Shown piece after piece: positions 33,819 through 42,402 of a stretch of 64,000 nucleotides of DNA (its first letter is position 1; each line of letters opens with the position of its first letter). Both the position numbers and the translations under genes were made by a program. Below the pieces are notes generated by a model, which saw only the letters and a list, made by a program, of their open reading frames with translations, did not search any database and was not told the origin of the DNA. The stretch is from Alphaproteobacteria bacterium (GTDB taxonomy: Bacteria; Pseudomonadota; Alphaproteobacteria; GCA-2746255), in the NCBI GenBank assembly GCA_021296325.1, contig JAGWAR010000002.1:1-64000 (forward strand). The letters run 5' to 3'.

Positions 33819-35591
33819 TTGGAACGGCGTTTCGAACCCATCTTCGGCATCACCGGCCCAAGCGGCAGCGGCAAGACGACCCTGATCACGAAGCTGGTGC
33901 CGGAACTGAAGCGCCGTGGCATCACCGTCTCGACGATGAAGCTTTCCCATCACGACATCGAGGTGGACAAGCCCGGCAAGGACAGCCACGAACACCGCGC
34001 CGCGGGCGCCACGGAGGTCATGCTGGCCGCGAAGGGCCGCTGGACGCTGTTTCACGATTACGCGACGGCGGAAGACGGCCCGGACGTTCGCGCCCTGGCG
34101 GCGCGGATGGCGCCGGTTGACCTGATTCTGGTCGAGGGACGCCAGCCCTGCCCGCTTGGCAAGCTGGAGGTCCACCGCCCGGACACGGGGCGCGAGCTTT
34201 TCTGCAAGGCGGACGCCGAGATCGTCGCCGTCGCAAGCGACGGCCTGGTCAACGGCCTCGACCTGCCCGTGCTGGACCTTAACGACGTGCAGGCGATCGC
34301 CGATTTCGTGCTGAAGCACGTGGACGAAGTCCGGATGAACAAATTGAGCGATGACTGTTTCGACGCGGCCGGCCAGCGCATGCCGATCGGCGAGGCACTG
34401 GAGCTTCTGAAAGCGCGCCTGAGCTGTGCCGTCGGCAAGGAGGAAGTCCCCCTGAACGCGGCTTCGGGGCGCATCCTCGCCGAGGCGATCGTTGCGCCGT
34501 GCGACGTGCCGCCCCACGACAACGCCGCCGTCGACGGCTACGCCGTTTTCTTCGACGATCTCGAAAGCGCGGGCGACACGCGGCTTCCCGTCGGGGGCCG
34601 AGTCAGCGCCGGGCATCCGCTGGAGCGCTTTGCAAAGCGCGGCGAGGCGTTGCGCATCTTCACCGGCGCCCCGGTGCCGGAGGGTCCGGACACGATTTTC
34701 ATGCAGGAGGACTGCACCGAGGAGGGCGACACGGTCCGCCTGCCGGCCGGCATCCGGCAAGGAGCCAATTTCCGCAAGCGTGGCGAGGACCTTCGACAAG
34801 GCGAGCGCGTGCTCGATCAGGGCCGCCGGCTGAGGCCCCCGGATATCGGGCTTGCCGCCTCGGTCGGCTGCGTCGCGCTTCCGGTTTTCCAGCCGCTTCG
34901 GGTCGCCGTCTTTTCGACCGGCGACGAGGTGACGGAGCCGGGACGCGCCCTGCCGGACGGCGCCATCTACGACGCCAACCGCTACATGCTGATGGGGCTG
35001 CTGGAGGGGCTCGGCGCCAAGGTAACCGATCTCGGCATCCTGCCGGACGACCTGCATACGGTCGAGCACGCGCTGAACGAGGCCGCCCGGAACCACGATC
35101 TGCTGTTCACCTCGGGCGGCGTTTCCGTCGGCGAGGAGGACCATGTGCGCAAGGCGGTCAGCCGACTGGGGAGCCTGCATCTCTGGCAGCTGGCCATCAA
35201 GCCGGGCCGACCCGTCGCTCTTGGCCGGGTCGGGCAGATCCCCTTCATCGGGCTGCCCGGCAACCCGGTCGCCGTCGCCGTCACCTTCCTGCGGTTCGCC
35301 CGCGTGGCCGTGCTGCGCCTGGCCGGGGCGACGGTCACGGAGCCGGTGCGCTACCGGGTAAAGGCCGGCTTCGCGATGACGAAGAAGGGCGGGCGGCTGG
35401 AATGGGTGCGCTGCCGGCTTCGCCGCGACGAGGAGGGCGCGCTGGTGGCCGAACGTTTCCCCCGCGAGGGGTCCGGGATCCTGGCCTCGATCGTCGGCAC
35501 GGACGGCCTTGCCGAGCTGCCCGAGGACCTCACCCGGGTCGAAAAAGGCATGGCGGTCGACTTCCTGCCTTACGTAGAGTTGATGCCATGA
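33819..35591 (+). CDS. Fused MobB (molybdopterin-guanine dinucleotide adaptor)-MoeA (molybdopterin molybdotransferase)
   Basis: N-terminus PIFGITGPSGSGKTTLITKLVPELKRRGITVSTMKLSHHDIEVDKPGKDS (MobB P-loop); C-terminus PCDVPPHDNAAVDGYAVFF, VFSTGDEV, LFTSGGVSVGEEDHV, GLPGNPVAVAVTF (MoeA). Confidence 0.95.
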   Translation: MERRFEPIFGITGPSGSGKTTLITKLVPELKRRGITVSTMKLSHHDIEVDKPGKDSHEHRAAGATEVMLAAKGRWTLFHDYATAEDGPDVRALAARMAPVDLILVEGRQPCPLGKLEVHRPDTGRELFCKADAEIVAVASDGLVNGLDLPVLDLNDVQAIADFVLKHVDEVRMNKLSDDCFDAAGQRMPIGEALELLKARLSCAVGKEEVPLNAASGRILAEAIVAPCDVPPHDNAAVDGYAVFFDDLESAGDTRLPVGGRVSAGHPLERFAKRGEALRIFTGAPVPEGPDTIFMQEDCTEEGDTVRLPAGIRQGANFRKRGEDLRQGERVLDQGRRLRPPDIGLAASVGCVALPVFQPLRVAVFSTGDEVTEPGRALPDGAIYDANRYMLMGLLEGLGAKVTDLGILPDDLHTVEHALNEAARNHDLLFTSGGVSVGEEDHVRKAVSRLGSLHLWQLAIKPGRPVALGRVGQIPFIGLPGNPVAVAVTFLRFARVAVLRLAGATVTEPVRYRVKAGFAMTKKGGRLEWVRCRLRRDEEGALVAERFPREGSGILASIVGTDGLAELPEDLTRVEKGMAVDFLPYVELMP

Positions 35592-35845
35592 AGCTTTACT
35601 ACTTCGCCTGGGTCCGCGAGAAGGTGGGCGTGAAGGAGGAGGTGCTGACCCCGCCGGAAGGGGTGCGGGACCTGGCGGGCCTGATCGCCTGGCTGAAGGA
35701 ACGCAGCCCGGCCCACGCCGAGGCCCTGGCCGACCCCCGGATGGTGCGGGTCGCCATCAACCAGAATTACGTGGCCGGCAACCCGCCGGTGGGGCCCGAG
35801 GACGAGATCGCCTTCTTCCCGCCGGTCACCGGAGGGGCCCCATGA
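35588..35845 (+). CDS. moaD: Molybdopterin synthase sulfur carrier subunit
   Basis: MKLYYFAWVREKVGVKEEVLTPPEGVRDLAGLIAWL...INQNYVAGNPPVGPEDEIAFFPPVTGGAP, GG near C-terminus; ATGA overlaps on both sides. Confidence 0.93.
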   Translation: MKLYYFAWVREKVGVKEEVLTPPEGVRDLAGLIAWLKERSPAHAEALADPRMVRVAINQNYVAGNPPVGPEDEIAFFPPVTGGAP

Positions 35846-36300
35846 TCCGCGTCCAGCAGGAGGACTTCGACGTCGGCGCCGAGCTAGCGAAGCTGGCGGC
35901 CGGCAATCCGGGGATCGGAGGTATTACCTCCTTCGTGGGGACCGTCCGGAATCACGCGGAAAACCAGGAAATTCAGGCCATGACCCTGGAGCACTACCCA
36001 GGTATGACCGAGAAGGCCCTAGAGGACATCGAGGCCGAGGCCCGCCGCCGCTGGCCGCTGGAGGCGAGCCTGATCATCCACCGGGTCGGCCGGCTCGAGC
36101 CGGGGGACCGGATCGTGCTGGTGGCAACCGCCTCGAAGCACCGGGAGGCCGCCTTCGAAAGCTGCCGCTTCCTGATCGACTGGCTGAAGACGAAGGCCCC
36201 CTTCTGGAAGCAGGAGGAGACCGTGGAGGGGCCCCGTTGGGTCGCGGCGCGCGCGGAAGACGACGCGGCGGCGGACCGCTGGACCAAGGAAGGAGCCTAG
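35842..36300 (+). CDS. moaE: Molybdopterin synthase catalytic subunit
   Basis: GGITSFVGTVRNHAENQEIQAMTLEHYPGMTEKALEDI; HRVGRLEPGDRIVLVATASKHREAAFESCRFLIDWLKTKAPFWKQE. Confidence 0.97.
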   Translation: MIRVQQEDFDVGAELAKLAAGNPGIGGITSFVGTVRNHAENQEIQAMTLEHYPGMTEKALEDIEAEARRRWPLEASLIIHRVGRLEPGDRIVLVATASKHREAAFESCRFLIDWLKTKAPFWKQEETVEGPRWVAARAEDDAAADRWTKEGA

Positions 36301-37178
36301 GCCCCCTCGCTGCGGACCAACCGGTCGTAATCCTCCATCAGGGTCCGGGTAAGTTCGCCCACATCGAAGCGGAACTCGCCGATCTCGCGGATCGGGGTCA
36401 CCTCGGCGGCGGTGCCGGTGAGGAAGGCCTCCTCGAAGCCAGCCATTTCCTCGGGCTGGATGGCCCGCTCGACGATCTCGACGCCGCGGGCCCGGGCCAG
36501 GGCCATGACGCTGCGCCGGGTGATCCCGTCGAGGAAGCAGTCGGGGGTCGGCGTCACCAGCGCGCCGTCTTTCACGAAAAAGATGTTCGCCCCCGTCGCC
36601 TCGGCGATGCGGCCCCGCCAGTCCAGCATCAGGGCATCGTCATAGCCTTCCTGCTCGGCGGCGTGTTTCGAGAGCGTACAGATCATGTAAAGGCCGGTCG
36701 CCTTTGTCTGGGTCGGCGCCGGGTTGGGGGCGGGGCGCGCCCATTTCGAGATGGTGAGGCGCAAGCCCTTCAGCCGCGCTTCCTTCGAGAAGTAGGAGGG
36801 CCACTGCCAGGCCGCGATCGCCACGTGGATCTGGGTCTGCTGGGCGGAGACGCCCATCATCTCGCTGCCCCGCCAGGCGACGGGACGGACATAGCCGTCC
36901 TCGATGCCGAGTTCCCGGATGACCTGGCGGCTGGCGTCGTCGATCTCGGCCACCGTGAACGGCAGCGTGAAGCCAAGCGCGCGGGCGGAGGCGAAGAGGC
37001 GTTCAGTGTGTTCGGTCAGCTTGAAGATGGTGCCGCCATAGACCCGCTCGCCCTCGAAGACGCAGCTTGCGTAATGCAGGCCATGGCTGAGTACGTGAAG
37101 TTTTGCGTCGCGCCACGGGACGAGCGAACCATCGTACCAGATGACCCCGTCGCGATCATCGAAGGGCAGCGTCGCCAT
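36297..37178 (-). CDS. ilvE: Branched-chain amino acid aminotransferase
   Basis: VIWYDGSLVPWRDAKLHVLSHGLHYASCVFEGERVYGG; DALMLDWRGRIAEATGANIFFV; FLTGTAAEVTPIREIG. Confidence 0.94.
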   Translation of the reverse strand: MATLPFDDRDGVIWYDGSLVPWRDAKLHVLSHGLHYASCVFEGERVYGGTIFKLTEHTERLFASARALGFTLPFTVAEIDDASRQVIRELGIEDGYVRPVAWRGSEMMGVSAQQTQIHVAIAAWQWPSYFSKEARLKGLRLTISKWARPAPNPAPTQTKATGLYMICTLSKHAAEQEGYDDALMLDWRGRIAEATGANIFFVKDGALVTPTPDCFLDGITRRSVMALARARGVEIVERAIQPEEMAGFEEAFLTGTAAEVTPIREIGEFRFDVGELTRTLMEDYDRLVRSEGA

Positions 37179-37262
37179 CGCGAGTGTCTTTCCGGGATAA
37201 AAACCCTAGGAATCCCTGTCCCCCTGGAAAGGGTGTTGATTCGAGTATCATTCCCATCCATA

Positions 37263-37283
37263 TATGTCAACATGGCTGACATA
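37263..37283. promoter_or_regulatory. Palindrome overlapping the marR start codon (candidate autoregulatory operator)
   Basis: TATGTCA-ACATGGC-TGACATA, perfect 7-bp arms; start ATG is at 37272. Confidence 0.4.
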
Positions 37284-37769
37284 AAATCCGGAGCGAACCC
37301 CCTCTTTCTCCGCGAGGAGGAGTTACGGCAGGGGATGGAGCTTCTGTTTTACGCCTATCGGGACTTTACCGCCGAGCCGGACGCCATCCTTGCCAAGCAC
37401 AAGCTTGGCCGGGCGCACCACCGGGTGATCTATTTCGTCGGCCGTTACCCGTTGATCAGCGTCAGCGAGCTGCTTGCCATCCTTCGCATCACCAAGCAAA
37501 GCCTGTCGCGCGTCCTGGGCGAGCTCGTCCGCGAAGGGTTCATCACCCAGCAGCCGGGGCAGCGCGACCGCCGCCAGCGTCTGCTGGAACTTACCGCGAA
37601 GGGTGCCGAGCTGGAGCACAAGCTTTCCGAATCCCAGCGCCAGCGCGTGGCCCGCGCCTACCGCGCCGCCGGCGCCGCCGCCGTCGAGGGCTATCGCAAG
37701 GTCCTGAGCGGGATGGTCGACGACGACCGGCGGGCCAAGCTTCCGCGCAACCGCGGCCCCCGGGCCTGA
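37272..37769 (+). CDS. MarR family transcriptional regulator (PetP-like)
   Basis: LGRAHHRVIYFVGRYPLISVSELLAILRITKQSLSRVLGELVREGFITQQPGQRDRRQRLLELTAKG (winged helix, DxR wing). Confidence 0.92.
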   Translation: MADIKSGANPLFLREEELRQGMELLFYAYRDFTAEPDAILAKHKLGRAHHRVIYFVGRYPLISVSELLAILRITKQSLSRVLGELVREGFITQQPGQRDRRQRLLELTAKGAELEHKLSESQRQRVARAYRAAGAAAVEGYRKVLSGMVDDDRRAKLPRNRGPRA

Positions 37770-37804
37770 ACCTGATTGCCGGGCGTTCATCGGAACCGCC
37801 GCCC

Positions 37805-38488
37805 ATGACAACGGAATGCAAACATATTCTGGTCGTCGACGACGACACCCGGCTTCGCGGGTTGCTTCGGCGTTACCTTTCGGAAAACGGTTTCCGGGTG
37901 ACGACGGCGCACGACGCGGCGGAGGCGCGGGAAAAGCTGCGCAGCCTCACCTTCGACCTGATCGTGCTGGACGTCATGATGCCGGGTGAAAGCGGCATCG
38001 AGCTGACCGATTCGCTTCGCAAGGAGGACAATTTGCCCATTCTGCTGCTGACGGCGATGGGTGAAGCGGACGATCGCATCAAGGGCCTAGAGGCGGGCGC
38101 CGACGACTACCTGCCGAAACCTTTCGAGCCGCGGGAGCTGGTCCTGCGCATCCAGACGATCTTAAGGCGGGCGCCGCAGGAAGAAGCGGCGGCGGAAATC
38201 CACCTCGGCGATTGCTCCTTCGACCTGGCGCGGGAAGAGTTGCGGCGCGGCGGCGAACTGGTTCGCCTGACCGGGGTCGAGGCCAGCCTGCTGGCCACCC
38301 TTGCCAAACATGCGGGCACCGCGCTTAGCCGGGAGAAGCTGGTCGAGGAAAGCCGCATCCGCGGCAGCGCGCGGACGGTCGACGTGCAGGTAACGCGGCT
38401 TCGCCGCAAGATCGAGCCGGACCCGAAATTTCCCCGCTACTTGCAGACCGTGCACGGGCAGGGTTACGTGCTGCGCCCGGACCGCTAG
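37805..38488 (+). CDS. OmpR-family response regulator (PetR-like)
   Basis: LVVDDDTRLRGLLRRYLSENGFRVTTAHDAAEAREKL...DLIVLDVMMPGESGIEL...LLTAMGEADDRIKGLEAGADDYLPKPFEPRELVLRI; winged-helix C-terminus. Confidence 0.95.
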   Translation: MTTECKHILVVDDDTRLRGLLRRYLSENGFRVTTAHDAAEAREKLRSLTFDLIVLDVMMPGESGIELTDSLRKEDNLPILLLTAMGEADDRIKGLEAGADDYLPKPFEPRELVLRIQTILRRAPQEEAAAEIHLGDCSFDLAREELRRGGELVRLTGVEASLLATLAKHAGTALSREKLVEESRIRGSARTVDVQVTRLRRKIEPDPKFPRYLQTVHGQGYVLRPDR

Positions 38489-38499
38489 GAGAGAAAGGC

Positions 38500-39810
38500 A
38501 TGATCAAACGCTTTCTGCCGCAAACCCTGCTCGGGCGTTCGCTGATGATCATCGTCATGCCGCTGGTGCTGCTGCAGGTGATTGCCACCTATATTTTCTA
38601 CGAGCGCCACTGGGACACGATCACCCGCCGCCTGGCCCGCGACCTGGCCGGCGAAATTACCGTCATCATTCATCTGATGGAGCGCCATCCCGGCGAGGAA
38701 GAGGAGAAGTGGATTCTCGACCAGGCGCTGACCTTCCTCGAAATCCGCGCCTTCCTGAAGGAAGGCGCCGTGCTGCCGCCCGAAGACGCGGCGGCGCCCG
38801 CCTTCAGCTTCCTCGACGACACGCTGCACCACGAGCTCGAGCTGCTGCTGCGCCGGCCCTTCCGGATCGATACCCAGAGCTATGACCGGGAGGTGGAAAT
38901 CCAGGTTCAGCTGCCGGAAGGCGTGCTGAAGGTCATCACGCCGCGCAAGCGGCTGTTCAGCTCGACGACGTACATCTTCATCATGTGGATGGTCGGGATC
39001 TCGCTCATTCTGTTCGCCATCGCGACGCTGTTCATGCGTAATCAGGTACGCCCGATCCGCCGTCTTGCCATGGCGGCGGACCGTTTCGGACGGGGGCTGG
39101 ACGTGCCCGACTTCAAGCTGGCCGGCGCGCTGGAGGTGCGCCAGGCAGCCAGCGCCTTCAACCTGATGCGCGAGCGCATCCAGCGCCAGATTTCGCAACG
39201 CACGGACATGCTGTCGGGCGTCTCCCATGACCTGAAGACGCCGCTGACGCGGATCAAGCTGCAGCTTGCGATGCTGAAGGACAACCCGGACGTGGCGAAC
39301 ATCCAGGCCGACGTCGCCGACATGGAAACGATGTTGGAAGGTTACCTCGCCTTCGCCCGCGGCGAGGGCGGCGAGGAACCGGCGGATGTGAATTTGAGCG
39401 CCCTGCTCCGCGAGGTGGCGGGAAGCGCGCGGCGGGAGGGGGCGGCGATCGACCTGCACATCGAGGGCGAGATCGTGCTGCCGTTGCGGCGCGACGCCTT
39501 CAAGCGCTGCCTGACCAACCTCGTCGCCAACAGCATGCGGCATGCCGAACACATCGCCATTCGGGCCGGGCGGCGGGAGGACAGCGTCGTGCTGACGATC
39601 GACGACGACGGACCCGGCATTCCGGCCGACCAGCGCGAGGAAGTCTTTCGGCCGTTCTATCGGCTGGACACGTCGCGCAACCGGGAAACCGGCGGCATCG
39701 GGCTTGGCCTTGCCATCAGCCGGGACATCATCCGCGGCCATGGCGGCGAGATCGCGCTCGACGATTCCCCGCTTGGGGGCCTGCGCGCCCAGATCCGCCT
39801 GCCTTTTTAA
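38500..39810 (+). CDS. EnvZ-like sensor histidine kinase
   Basis: TM-HAMP architecture; SGVSHDLKTPLTRIKLQLAML (H box); DDDGPGIPADQREEVFRPFYRLDTSRNRETGGIGLGLAI. Confidence 0.95.
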   Translation: MIKRFLPQTLLGRSLMIIVMPLVLLQVIATYIFYERHWDTITRRLARDLAGEITVIIHLMERHPGEEEEKWILDQALTFLEIRAFLKEGAVLPPEDAAAPAFSFLDDTLHHELELLLRRPFRIDTQSYDREVEIQVQLPEGVLKVITPRKRLFSSTTYIFIMWMVGISLILFAIATLFMRNQVRPIRRLAMAADRFGRGLDVPDFKLAGALEVRQAASAFNLMRERIQRQISQRTDMLSGVSHDLKTPLTRIKLQLAMLKDNPDVANIQADVADMETMLEGYLAFARGEGGEEPADVNLSALLREVAGSARREGAAIDLHIEGEIVLPLRRDAFKRCLTNLVANSMRHAEHIAIRAGRREDSVVLTIDDDGPGIPADQREEVFRPFYRLDTSRNRETGGIGLGLAISRDIIRGHGGEIALDDSPLGGLRAQIRLPF

Positions 39811-39829
39811 CGGGACGCCCAAAAGGGCA

Positions 39830-39855
39830 GAGGCCGTCGGTTGCCCGACGGCCTC
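39830..39855. terminator. Strong hairpin between convergent kinase and phasin genes
   Basis: GAGGCCGTCGG-TTGC-CCGACGGCCTC, perfect 11-bp stem; minus strand then reads TGCCCTTTT. Confidence 0.55.
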
Positions 39856-39882
39856 GATGCAGCCCGATCCTGTGGAACGGCG

Positions 39883-40365
39883 TTAGGCCTTCGCAGGCGC
39901 CTTACTGGCCGGCTTGGCCGTCGGTGCCTTGGGGGCCGATTTCACCTGGCCGTTCACCGCCGTGCGGAATTCACCCAGGCTCTCCGAAAAACGTTTCTCG
40001 ATGACATGAAAAATCGCGTTTGCGGATTTCCGCGTGAGGTCCGTAAGCTCGTTGAAATCGGAAACCGTCTCTTCGAAGAGCGTCTCGACGAGGTCTGCCT
40101 GCTTGGCGACCTTTTCCTCCGGCGTGCCGGCTTCGATTACCGCGTTGGCACCCTGCGTGTAGGACTCGAAACAGCCTTTCGCGAGTTCGGCCTGCCGCTT
40201 GGCGAGCAACTGGAAACCGTCGAAGGCGAGCTGGCCGACGGCCGCTGCGGCTTCCAGGTTCTTGCGCTGGCTGGAGAGCAGCGATTCGACCTCGACTTCC
40301 GGCAGACGGATGTCACCGAAGATCTTGGTGACGTCCACGTTCATAAATGGGTTCGCTTTATCCAT
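39883..40365 (-). CDS. Phasin family protein
   Basis: NPFMNVDVTKIFGDIRLPEVEVESLLSSQRKNLEAAAAVGQLAFDGFQLLAKRQAELAKGCFES; PAKA-rich C-terminus. Confidence 0.9.
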   Translation of the reverse strand: MDKANPFMNVDVTKIFGDIRLPEVEVESLLSSQRKNLEAAAAVGQLAFDGFQLLAKRQAELAKGCFESYTQGANAVIEAGTPEEKVAKQADLVETLFEETVSDFNELTDLTRKSANAIFHVIEKRFSESLGEFRTAVNGQVKSAPKAPTAKPASKAPAKA

Positions 40366-40415
40366 AACATCCTCTGTTCATTCCCGGCCCGCGTCGGACG
40401 CGATCTGGCCGTTTA

Positions 40416-40430
40416 TGTTGCAATGCACAA
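40416..40430. promoter_or_regulatory. Operator-like repeat 1 (downstream of phasin -10)
   Basis: TGTTGCAATGCACAA; 13/15 identical to repeat 2. Confidence 0.5.
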
Positions 40431-40439
40431 TCAAACAGG

Positions 40440-40468
40440 AATATGCGCTCGGCGACCCCCACCGTCAA
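40440..40468 (-). promoter_or_regulatory. Putative phasin promoter
   Basis: Minus strand TTGACG (40468-40463), 17-nt spacer, CATATT (40445-40440). Confidence 0.5.
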
Positions 40469-40474
40469 GATTTT

Positions 40475-40489
40475 TTTTGCACTGCACAA
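40475..40489. promoter_or_regulatory. Operator-like repeat 2 (upstream of phasin -35)
   Basis: TTTTGCACTGCACAA. Confidence 0.5.
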
Positions 40490-40521
40490 TAATGACGGAA
40501 AATGGCCGTTTTGGCCGCTTT

Positions 40522-41343
40522 TCAGTCGCCGAGCTGGCGCGAGCGGGCAGTGGCGGCGGCAATCGCCCGGTCGATCAGGGCCTGCAGGCCGTCACCGGCG
40601 AGGAGTTCCCCAAGGGCCGCTTCCGTCGTGCCGCCGGGGCTGGTGACGTGCTGGCGCAGCACGTCCGGCGCCTCGTTCGAACGGTGCAGCAGGGCCCCCG
40701 AGCCGGAAACCGTGACCTGGGCTAGCCGCCAGGCCAGCGACGCCGGCAACCCCGCCTTGATGCCGGCCCGGGCTAGGCATTCCGTGAACAGGAAGACGTA
40801 GGCCGGGCCGCTGCCGGAGACCGCCGTGACGACATCCAGCAGGCCCTCGTCGCCGACCCAGTCGCTTTCGCCGACCGCCTCAAGCAGGCGCTGGCAAAGC
40901 GCCCGCTGATCCTCGCTGACGAGGGCGTTCGCAAAGGCGACCGAGATGCCGCGGCGGACGGCGGCGGGCGTGTTCGGCATGGCGCGCACGATGGCGGCTC
41001 CCGCCCCCAGGCCCTCCTCGAAGAACCGGATGCGTTTTCCGGCGACGATGGAAAGAAAGACCGTGCCCTCGCCGACAAACCGGCGGCAGGTTTCGAGCAC
41101 CGCCGCTATCTCCTGGGGCTTGACGGCGAAGACGACGACGGCGGGCCGATAGGCGGCGTCCAGGGCCTCGCCGGAAGGCAGGATGCGAAGCCCGGCCCGG
41201 CAGCGGAAGGCTTCGGCGGCGGCGGGGTTTGGTTCGATGACGGTGACGCGTTCCGGCAACACCCCGCGCTCGAGCCAGCCATCGAGCATGGCGCCGCCCA
41301 TCTTGCCGCATCCAATAAGAAGTAAGGGCTCTTCCAAGGCCAT
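40522..41343 (-). CDS. proC: Pyrroline-5-carboxylate reductase
   Basis: PLLLIGCGKMGGAMLDGWLERG; RAMPNTPAAVRRGISVAF; DVVTAVSGSGPAYVFLFTECLARAGIKAGL; GGTTEAAL. Confidence 0.95.
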   Translation of the reverse strand: MALEEPLLLIGCGKMGGAMLDGWLERGVLPERVTVIEPNPAAAEAFRCRAGLRILPSGEALDAAYRPAVVVFAVKPQEIAAVLETCRRFVGEGTVFLSIVAGKRIRFFEEGLGAGAAIVRAMPNTPAAVRRGISVAFANALVSEDQRALCQRLLEAVGESDWVGDEGLLDVVTAVSGSGPAYVFLFTECLARAGIKAGLPASLAWRLAQVTVSGSGALLHRSNEAPDVLRQHVTSPGGTTEAALGELLAGDGLQALIDRAIAAATARSRQLGD

Positions 41344-41361
41344 GCCCACGCCCGGCAAGGC

Positions 41362-41865
41362 TTAGGCTTCGCCGATGGTATCGAGCAGTGCGAGCCGGAG
41401 CGCCTCGGACGGTTCCTTGTTCCCCCAGAGCACGAACTGCAACGCCGGGTAGAAGCGGTCGCACTCGATCAACGCCGTCTCCATCAGGTCCTCGATCTGT
41501 TCGGAACTCGCCCCGTGCATGCCGCGCAGCGGCAGCGTGTGGCGAAACATCGGCAAGCCGTCCTGGGACCACATATCGAAATGGCCAAGCCACAGTCGCT
41601 CGTTCGCCGAGGTCAGCAGCTCGGCGATCGGCTGGCGTTTCGGCGTCGGCACCCGCAAATCCATCGCGCAGGAAAAATGCAGCGCGTCCGCCTCCTTCCG
41701 CCAGGCGAAATAGAGGTTGAGGTCGCACCACCGCCCCGGCACCTCAGCGGAAAGCTCCTCCCGATTGGCCCGCTTGAACAGCCAGTCGTGATGGATGAGC
41801 AGGTCCTCGATGAGGTCGAGGGGGTTGGACGGACGGCTACGTATGGATGTGTACAGCTCGGTCAT
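41362..41865 (-). CDS. YbjN domain-containing protein
   Basis: NPLDLIEDLLIHHDWLFKRANREELSAEVPGRWCDLNLYFAWRKEADALHFSCAMDLRV; adjacent to proC. Confidence 0.85.
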   Translation of the reverse strand: MTELYTSIRSRPSNPLDLIEDLLIHHDWLFKRANREELSAEVPGRWCDLNLYFAWRKEADALHFSCAMDLRVPTPKRQPIAELLTSANERLWLGHFDMWSQDGLPMFRHTLPLRGMHGASSEQIEDLMETALIECDRFYPALQFVLWGNKEPSEALRLALLDTIGEA

Positions 41866-42005
41866 CAAAACGTTCCCTGGCGGATGACGGGCCCCTGGAA
41901 AACACGAGATATGGGGTACTACCCTCCCGTAATACACCACACCGGCTAAGTTGCCAGAATGTCTGACGCCGCGCAACCGGCGAGTCGGGAACGGGGCGCA
42001 CCGGT

Positions 42006-42284
42006 TCAGGAACGGGGTTCGGACGGGCCCTTCGTCGCCTTCGCCAGGGCCGCCTCGAGGTCCCGGAGGCGTTTTTCCAGCGCTTCCTGTTCGGCGCGGG
42101 CCTTCGCCGCCATCGCCTTGACGGCTTCGAACTCTTCCCGGGTCACCAGGTCCCAGTCCGCCAGCAGGCGGTCGGCCTGCTGGCGGATCGCCTCCCGGAT
42201 CTCCTCGCGAAGCGCACCAAGCGCGCTGGCGGCGCCGCCGGCGAGGCGGGCCAGATCGTCGAAGGGGCGGTTTCCGGAATCCAT
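42006..42284 (-). CDS. ubiK: Accessory factor UbiK family protein (BMFP)
   Basis: FDDLARLAGGAASALGALREEIREAIRQQADRLLADWDLVTREEFEAVKAMAAKARAEQEALEKRLRDLEA. Confidence 0.85.
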   Translation of the reverse strand: MDSGNRPFDDLARLAGGAASALGALREEIREAIRQQADRLLADWDLVTREEFEAVKAMAAKARAEQEALEKRLRDLEAALAKATKGPSEPRS

Positions 42285-42289
42285 GGCAG

Positions 42290-42308
42290 GGTCCTTTGGC
42301 GAAGGACC
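42290..42308 (-). promoter_or_regulatory. 5'UTR hairpin covering the ubiK Shine-Dalgarno
   Basis: Minus strand GGTCCTT-CGCCA-AAGGACC followed by CTGCC-ATG; the SD AAGGA is entirely in the 3' arm. Confidence 0.45.
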
Positions 42309-42402
42309 GCATTATGGGAAGGGCGCCGGCGCCTGGCAACCGGGCGCACGAGTTGCCCCGGCCGGGCCCCGGTCCTATAAGGGGTCTAAGGAAGGAACAA
42401 CC

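Noticed and set aside
42322-42333. GGCGCCGGCGCC 12-bp palindrome upstream of hldD
   Set aside because: Composition-driven in GC-rich DNA; no positional relation to a promoter I can identify.
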